NCBI RefSeq assembly: GCF_019097595.1
Contig: NC_080717.1
Coordinates: 20,675,836 to 20,739,835, forward strand
Source of the DNA: Hemibagrus wyckioides
Taxonomy: Eukaryota; Chordata; Actinopteri; Siluriformes; Bagridae
Length of the DNA stretch: 64,000 nucleotides
Direction: 5' to 3'
A model generated the notes under the pieces. The model had not been told where the DNA came from, searched no databases, and saw only the letters and a list, made by a program, of their open reading frames with translations. This document shows positions 60,894 through 64,000 of this stretch, piece after piece; position 1 is the first letter of the stretch, and each line of letters starts with the position of its first letter. Made by a program: the position numbers and the translations under genes.

Positions 60894-62570
60894 ACACACA
60901 CGTATAGTCACAATTCCAAATCTGTATATATATTTTCCCTTCCAAATCCGCGCGATCTGGCAACCCTCTGCAAGTCGTGATCAGAGCTGCTCCACTTTTG
61001 CGCAACGCAGTGGAGAGAGCAGAAGGGGAACGGGTTGGGTTGGCGCGCGAGATGCTGCGGCGCACGCGCGTCCGCCGTGACGTTTCTGCACTCCACTACG
61101 TCGCACGGCAGGGACGAGCACGTGACTGCAGTAAGTTCGTGTCACGAGGACGGAGTACTATTACACACACACACACACACACACAAACCCCGGGCGGTTC
61201 GACCCGGTAACCCTGCGCGAGCGTAACACAATCGCTTTCTTACTTATTTATTTTATTTTATTTTTGTAATATTTCCATTTTATACGCAGTTTCGTCGCCA
61301 TAGAGTTCACGTGATTATATCTAGTTGAATTAAAGCGTAGTTAAAGAATAAACACCACTTTTTCTTTTCTTTTAAATATATACGTTACATTTTACATGCT
61401 GTATAGGTACGTTTCGAAACGTGCACGCGCACCACAGGTGTATATTAAACGCCGCGATCGACCTGAATCAAACACCTCGTGCAATTATCCACTTAAACAC
61501 TTGGTATTCAAGTCAACCTTCCCATTTTCGACTGCACTTCCTTTCGATTTCGTCATGTACCAGCGTGGTGGGTCTCGCTCTCCAACAATGTGTGAACTTT
61601 TCCTCACTTACGCAATAATGCGCAATTCTACCTACAGACAACTGTTCCATAATGCAACCTTTATACGTTATTATTATTATTATTATTAAGCAATACATCA
61701 GGTGACACATTCAAAGTCTGAGTACACTCCAAGTTGTTCAGTTTCAAAGCCTAGAGGAGATAACAGGGATGGCTGAGGTATGAATGGGAGCTACGTTATA
61801 AAAGGCGGGATGCAGAGACAAACTCACTGTGAAAACCGAAATAGCTCAACGTTACATTTATTACAAATATATATACACAAAAATAACTCATTTCCCGGAT
61901 GCATATCACACCTAGATCATATCCGCTATAATCTAGATCTGTCTATAGGCTAAATGTTTAAAATAAAAAAACATATAGAAACTACAAAATCCAGCTTCTG
62001 TCTCATTCCTAATCAGTTTATTCTAATGATCTGGTTATACAGCAGTGCTTGGAGGGGGGAGAAAAGTAAGATCTGATGCCTGGAGCACATGTCTAGAGTT
62101 CAAGTTCACCGGACTTGAGCACCCACGTGTGCGCCTTTTTTTTTCTCCCTTCCCCAGCTCATTTCAAACTTTTAAGATACTATCATAATCGTCCATGCGA
62201 GACTAAACGAGACTCCAAATGCACGTTTCAACAATGAAACGTTAAACGAATGATGATTTCGTACACAACTCTGGCGCTTTACGATTTTTTTTTATTTCAG
62301 TCATTTCCTCCACGTGAAGCGCAGACGTCAGCGGGACTCGAGACGCCGGCAGCGCGGGAGCAGAGACGCTCGCGCAGCATCGCTCAGGAGCACGAGCCGC
62401 AGATGCACTGCAAAACACCTCACGCGCAAAAACACCAAGCCGGTTGAATAGCCACAGCACTGTTCTTATGAAGCACGAGCATATCTTACCGGGCTCCCGG
62501 AGTTTTCTGTCAGGTAATTGAAGACGAAGGAAGAGAGCTCCTCATCTAACAGCGAAACGCAGTCCGCCAT
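25812..62570 (-). CDS. ppargc1b: PGC-1beta transcriptional coactivator (complete, 11 coding exons)
   Basis: Nuclear coactivator that docks on ERR and other nuclear receptors and on NRF-type factors to raise mitochondrial and lipid gene expression. Coding exons, in order: 62490-62570, 35140-35325, 34204-34413, 32001-32114, 29988-30912, 29446-29499, 28225-28717, 28074-28134, 27808-27926, 27583-27716, 25812-25903. They total 2469 bases (822 residues plus stop; human about 1023) with consistent phases. Visible parts: activation domain [14 protein letters not shown] (near residues 7-20) and [13 protein letters not shown]; receptor boxes LKKLL (160-164) and LKELL (379-383); acidic run about 239-272; LIRYMHTYC (298-306); [25 protein letters not shown]-type motif DHDY (591-594); an RNA-recognition motif (713-790); C-terminal [15 protein letters not shown]. 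The 200 missing residues include the DHEIRxxLxKHFG segment and much of the region before the RRM. Intron 1 is 27 kb. Confidence 0.95.
25990..27290. repeat. Pentanucleotide (TATAG)n satellite filling ppargc1b intron 10
   Basis: Arrays of GTATA/TAGTA units run through most of the 1.68-kb intron. They are purest at 26278-26553 and diverged elsewhere, where a higher-order unit recurs: 'gaatttagcccagtatag', 'gccttagttgagcc' and 'gtaatataatatg' blocks. Because the 5-base unit has no stop in several minus-strand frames, long Tyr/Leu/Ile-rich frames appear; they are not genes. Confidence 0.95.
27412..27515 (-). mobile_element. Fragment of a Tc1-like transposon end
   Basis: CTGCATGAGTTATGAATTTT, CTGGCTAATTAGATAACTAC and GAGCAGGTGTACGGGTGTCC match the terminal region of the family also seen at about 1855-2105 and 60530-60862. 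It lies in ppargc1b intron 10, next to exon 10. Confidence 0.6.
27583..28134 (-). CDS. ppargc1b: ppargc1b exons 8-10 (short linker and RNA-recognition motif)
   Basis: Exon 8 (28074-28134) encodes a 21-residue linker [20 protein letters not shown]. Exon 9 (27808-27926) begins [20 protein letters not shown], with RNP2 at VLYIHNL, then [16 protein letters not shown]. Exon 10 (27583-27716) has the RNP1-like RCGVITF and ends SRKRYIDL. The exon 9 donor must be GA|gtaggt; using the next GT would include an in-frame TAG. The second RRM half is about six residues shorter than in human, and RNP1 is poor (CGVITF against YGFITY). Confidence 0.87.
28225..29499 (-). CDS. ppargc1b: ppargc1b exons 6 and 7 ([15 protein letters not shown] and HCF-binding DHDY)
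   Basis: Exon 6 (29446-29499) encodes [18 protein letters not shown]; exon 7 (28225-28717) continues [20 protein letters not shown], then [11 protein letters not shown] and [13 protein letters not shown] matches the host cell factor binding motif of PGC-1 proteins. The rest of exon 7 is a divergent Glu/Gln/Pro/Ser-rich tail ending SPCHQINL. The exon 6 acceptor has two AGs two bases apart (cag then ag); only the second keeps the frame. Confidence 0.9.
29988..30912 (-). CDS. ppargc1b: ppargc1b exon 5 (large central exon)
   Basis: Encodes residues 198-505. It opens [14 protein letters not shown] and holds [10 protein letters not shown], an acidic/serine run ([20 protein letters not shown] and onwards), [17 protein letters not shown], the receptor box [19 protein letters not shown], and the basic motif FSVRRSRRL. 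All have counterparts in human PGC-1beta. It ends in phase 1 (G) at gtaaga. Antisense open frames across the acidic run are shadows. Confidence 0.93.
32001..32114 (-). CDS. ppargc1b: ppargc1b exon 4 (nuclear receptor box LKKLL)
   Basis: Encodes 38 residues starting [23 protein letters not shown] is an LXXLL nuclear-receptor box, equivalent to LLKKLLLAP of PGC-1alpha and LLQKLLLAT of human PGC-1beta. The acceptor is ctacag, preceded on the minus strand by a (CT)n array at 32119-32156 that supplies the polypyrimidine tract. Phase 0 at both ends. Confidence 0.9.
32119..32156. repeat. (AG)n/(CT)n microsatellite at the exon 4 acceptor of ppargc1b
   Basis: About 19 AG units on the plus strand lie only a few bases from the exon boundary at 32114; on the coding strand they are the CT-rich polypyrimidine tract. 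Confidence 0.95.
34204..35325 (-). CDS. ppargc1b: ppargc1b exons 2 and 3 (rest of the acidic activation region)
   Basis: Exon 2 (35140-35325, 62 codons) encodes [20 protein letters not shown] and [20 protein letters not shown], close to human PGC-1beta. Exon 3 (34204-34413, 70 codons) encodes [20 protein letters not shown], a Glu run ([14 protein letters not shown]) and [11 protein letters not shown]. Both are in phase 0, so either could be skipped without a frameshift. The Glu run within exon 3 is not at this place in the human protein as I recall it. Confidence 0.92.
44152..44179 (+). promoter_or_regulatory. Two tandem ERR-type extended half-sites
   Basis: A 14-base unit, TTAAGGTCATTAGG, occurs twice in direct succession. 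Each holds TTAAGGTCA, which fits the TNAAGGTCA site bound by oestrogen-related receptors. A further TTAAGGTCA is at 36817-36825. Binding is inferred from sequence alone. Confidence 0.4.
48430..48492. repeat. (TA)n microsatellite
   Basis: About 31 uninterrupted TA units in ppargc1b intron 1. Confidence 0.97.
52887..52957. repeat. (TA)n microsatellite
   Basis: About 35 TA units, 20-30 bases before the Tc1 remnant at 52978; Tc1 elements insert at TA, so the array may have been the target or may have expanded later. Confidence 0.97.
52978..53216 (-). mobile_element. Tc1-like transposon remnant, third family
   Basis: CACCTCTTGCAGCAGTTACA, GCATTCTAGCTGTCAATTTT, GCTTCCTGAAGCATATCCCA and the terminus CCCAAACTTTTGAGTGGTAG with TGTA match, from memory, a widespread fish Tc1 family in reverse orientation. 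Most of the transposase region has been deleted between about 53145 and 53170. Confidence 0.75.
57785..57990. repeat. Possible non-autonomous repeat (GGGCCTCATTTATCA type)
   Basis: GGGCCTCATTTATCACACTG and the following GGTATTCATGAAGACCGTCT resemble a dispersed fish repeat with a CTCATTTATCA motif. I cannot define its ends or class. Confidence 0.3.
60530..60862 (-). mobile_element. Tc1-like transposon end, inverted relative to the copy at 1855
   Basis: The right terminus reads TTCCTAATAAAGTGGACGAT, then GAGTGTA; inside are GTTTCTGAAATACTCGGGCC and AGTCTGTCTGGCACCAACAG, the complement of the helix-turn-helix region of the family. Only the 5' part survives, with no open frame. Confidence 0.75.
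60945..61215. promoter_or_regulatory. CpG-dense cluster in ppargc1b intron 1
   Basis: This stretch is rich in CpG (for example GGCGCGCGAG, CGGCGCACGCGCGTCCGCCG), unlike the surrounding intron. It contains TGACGTTTC and GCACGTGAC. On the plus strand GCA|gtaagt near 61130 would serve as a splice donor. It lies about 1.3 kb from exon 1 and may be an alternative or antisense promoter. No coding exon is evident. Confidence 0.35.
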
Positions 62571-62650
62571 CTTCTAGAGAATGAGAGTCGAGCGGCGCGT
62601 GAGCGGCGGTATTACGACTTGGCTCGCGCTGTAGTGGCACCGATCCCCCG
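62300..62650 (-). promoter_or_regulatory. ppargc1b CpG-rich promoter and first exon region
   Basis: CpG-rich DNA surrounds exon 1. CACGTG is at 62311-62316, GACGTCA at 62324-62330, and the ATG lies in AAGATGGCGG. A clear TATA box is missing, as expected for a CpG-type promoter. The transcription start is not determined. Confidence 0.5.
62490..62570 (-). CDS. ppargc1b: ppargc1b exon 1 (start of activation domain)
   Basis: Encodes [20 protein letters not shown] and seven more residues (27 codons, phase 0), ending at a gtaaga donor. LLDEELSSF is the signature of the PGC-1 N-terminal activation domain, which recruits CBP/p300 and SRC-1 in family members. The start sits in AAGATGGCGG, which is also a YY1-type motif. 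Confidence 0.93.
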
Positions 62651-62906
62651 TTAGGGGGCACTTACTATTACACAACTGTTACAAAATCTATTTTGTAACA
62701 CAAAATGTATGTTTTGTGACGCTGACTAGCCAATTAAATGATGGGGGGGGGGTACTTGAATGAGAAATGATTGGATGAAGCAAAATGCTTATAGACAGGT
62801 GTACTGCATGATACCATAAACTACTAGTCTCTGTGGTGTGTGTAGTAATAAAGCTGAGCGATCAAAGGATCGAGATGACCAGAGGAAAAGATCTAAATCT
62901 GTAATG

Positions 62907-63330
62907 ATACACTGTATGATCAAAAGTAATCGGACACTTTAATCATCACACCAAACCACATATGTGGTTTTCTTCAAGCTGTTGACACAAAGCACACGGT
63001 TGTATAGAATGTAATAGTATTACAGTTTTCCTTCGCATGTTCCAGCATGACAGTGCTACTGTGCACAAAGCAAGCTCCATGGTTTAAAAAGGTTGCAGTG
63101 GAAGCACAGTTGAGATGATTTGGATGGCTGACTGAAGTCCAGACCTCCTCGCTTGACATCACTAATGCTCTTGTGGGTGAATGGGCAAATCCCTACAGCC
63201 ACACTCCAGTGGAAAGTCTTCCCAGAAGAATGGAGCTTATTATAGCAGAAAAGAGGGAACAACTTAATATTAATGCCCATGAATTTGGAATGAAAATGTT
63301 CAATGCTAACATACTTTTGGCTGTATATTG
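62907..63330 (+). mobile_element. Short internally deleted Tc1-like transposon (same family as 5725-6880)
   Basis: The left end near 62907 (TACACTGTATGATCAAAAGT, then AATCGGACAC) and the right end near 63330 (ACATACTTTTGGCTGTATAT) are imperfect inverted repeats. Between them TGTTCCAGCATGACAGTGCT and GTGCACAAAGCAAGCTCCAT (transposase catalytic region) and CTAATGCTCTTGTGGGTGAA (its end) remain. The transposase is heavily deleted and frameshifted. Confidence 0.75.
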
Positions 63331-63801
63331 CATATCTTGGGGCTTTTTGTTCATTTGTTTGTTAGTTTTTTTAACCACATTATGAACTAGTATCAAGGAA
63401 ATTATGTTTAATAATTTAGTTTATTATTTGACTAGTTATTTGATGTGAAGGGGGCTAATTTACATAAAATATAAATATGTTAAACTATTTCCGATGAAAA
63501 GAGGAACTGCTGTTAATAGTGTTTTTAAATTGAACTGGAGCCTCAAAGAAATGATTAAAGTGGTACATGTTGGCCCTAGTGTAGCATGATGGAACCAGTT
63601 CAAGTTTAACATTACATTATTGTCAGATGTTTCCAAAATACAGAGTAAACAAGAAACAATAAAAGTTTGCACTACATTGGCGCACCGGTACAATTAACGT
63701 AAAGCACTTACAACAAACAAACAGAGACAACAAACAAGAAAGCAAGTTGAAATAAGTGAGAGAAAAGGTATTACACAAGTGAGATTGCAGAAACTGAGGT
63801 C

Positions 63802-63872
63802 TGTATTGGACAGGACTCAAATCTGAGCTTTGCACATGACATGCAAGAATTCTACCACTGAATGAGCAATGT
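63802..63872 (-). pseudogene. tRNA-Gly-like pseudogene or SINE head
   Basis: On the minus strand the 71 bases align end to end with tRNA-Gly(GCC). TTCAGTGGTAGAATTCTTGC matches the D arm and the start of the anticodon arm, and TTTGAGTCC replaces the TTCGATTCC box B. The anticodon position reads GTC rather than GCC, three acceptor-stem pairs are lost, and box B is mutated, so it is not a working tRNA. It may be the tRNA-derived head of a SINE. Confidence 0.6.
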
Positions 63873-63881
63873 TTGAGTAGA

Positions 63882-64000
63882 TATGGCTGCTGCCTCAGAG
63901 CTTCGGGGATCCTGGTTCAATCCTTAGCTTGTGTTAGTGTCTGGGTTTAAGTTTAGCATAATCTGAGGTTTCCCTCATGTTCTCTGGTTTCCTCCAGGAG
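63882..64000 (+). repeat. SINE, cut by the window edge
   Basis: TATGGCTGCTGCCTCAGAGC, TTCGGGGATCCTGGTTCAAT (a box B-like GGTTCAATCC) and CATGTTCTCTGGTTTCCTCC are typical of a widespread fish SINE body of the V-SINE type, from memory. The element continues beyond 64000. Confidence 0.6.

Larger units (their letters stand above)
35326..62489 (-). other. ppargc1b intron 1 (27 kb), no gene recognised
   Basis: Scanning both strands shows no exon series, tRNA or known hairpin RNA. It holds microsatellites ((TA)n at 37205-37221, 48430-48492 and 52887-52957; (CA)n at 60219-60240 and 60865-60900), Tc1 remnants at about 52978-53216 and 60530-60862, a possible element near 57785-57990, ERR-type sites at 36817 and 44152-44174, and a CpG cluster at 60945-61215. 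A long first intron is usual for this gene. Confidence 0.7.

Noticed and set aside
61725..61745. Possible small-RNA hairpin with ACTTGGAGT core
   Set aside because: No stable complementary arm nearby and only a short match to a known miRNA seed region.
35326..62489. Orthologue of miR-378, which lies in intron 1 of mammalian PPARGC1B
   Set aside because: I searched by eye for the mature sequence on the minus strand and found no match or hairpin; the nearest similarity (around 61725) is too weak.

Overview
This is vertebrate nuclear DNA, almost certainly from a teleost fish. The genes have short exons with GT-AG introns, the proteins match vertebrate families, and the non-coding DNA is full of Tc1/mariner remnants of fish type, SINE-like repeats and microsatellites. 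The repeat types would suit a catfish or other otophysan, but that is a weak inference. There is no sign of bacterial or viral DNA.

Three protein-coding genes are present. (1) slc26a2, minus strand: only the first coding exon (858-1439) lies here; the rest is beyond the left edge. (2) pde6a, plus strand, 7101-20575: a complete rod cGMP phosphodiesterase alpha subunit in 22 coding exons, whose reading frame closes to 858 residues. (3) ppargc1b, minus strand, 62570 down to 25812: a complete PGC-1beta coactivator in 11 coding exons, 822 residues, with a 27-kb first intron. The order and relative orientation (slc26a2 and pde6a head to head, pde6a and ppargc1b tail to tail) match human 5q32 (SLC26A2, PDE6A, PPARGC1B), so this is an old conserved synteny block rather than a new gene cluster.

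Region by region: 1-1451 slc26a2 exon and flanking intron; 1452-7100 slc26a2 upstream region with four transposon remnants, an E-box cluster, a low-complexity AT/trinucleotide block and the photoreceptor-type pde6a promoter; 7101-20800 pde6a, with a Tc1 remnant in intron 4, a SINE-like repeat in intron 6 and a minisatellite in intron 18; 20800-22000 intergenic space with a CRE-rich island; about 22000-25811 the probable long 3' UTR of ppargc1b; 25812-35325 ppargc1b exons 11 to 2, with a pentanucleotide satellite filling most of intron 10; 35326-62489 the large first intron, with no recognisable gene; 62490-62640 first exon in a CpG-rich promoter; 62640-64000 upstream DNA with a transposon remnant, a tRNA-Gly-like pseudogene and a SINE.

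The genes do not form a pathway. Slc26a2 is a sulfate transporter, Pde6a is the effector enzyme of rod phototransduction, and PGC-1beta is a coactivator of ERR/NRF-driven mitochondrial and lipid genes. No previously undescribed system was recognised. The points most worth a second look are regulatory (doubled CRX/homeobox sites before pde6a, tandem ERR-type sites in ppargc1b intron 1, a CRE palindrome between the convergent genes) and the reduced C-terminal half of this PGC-1beta.
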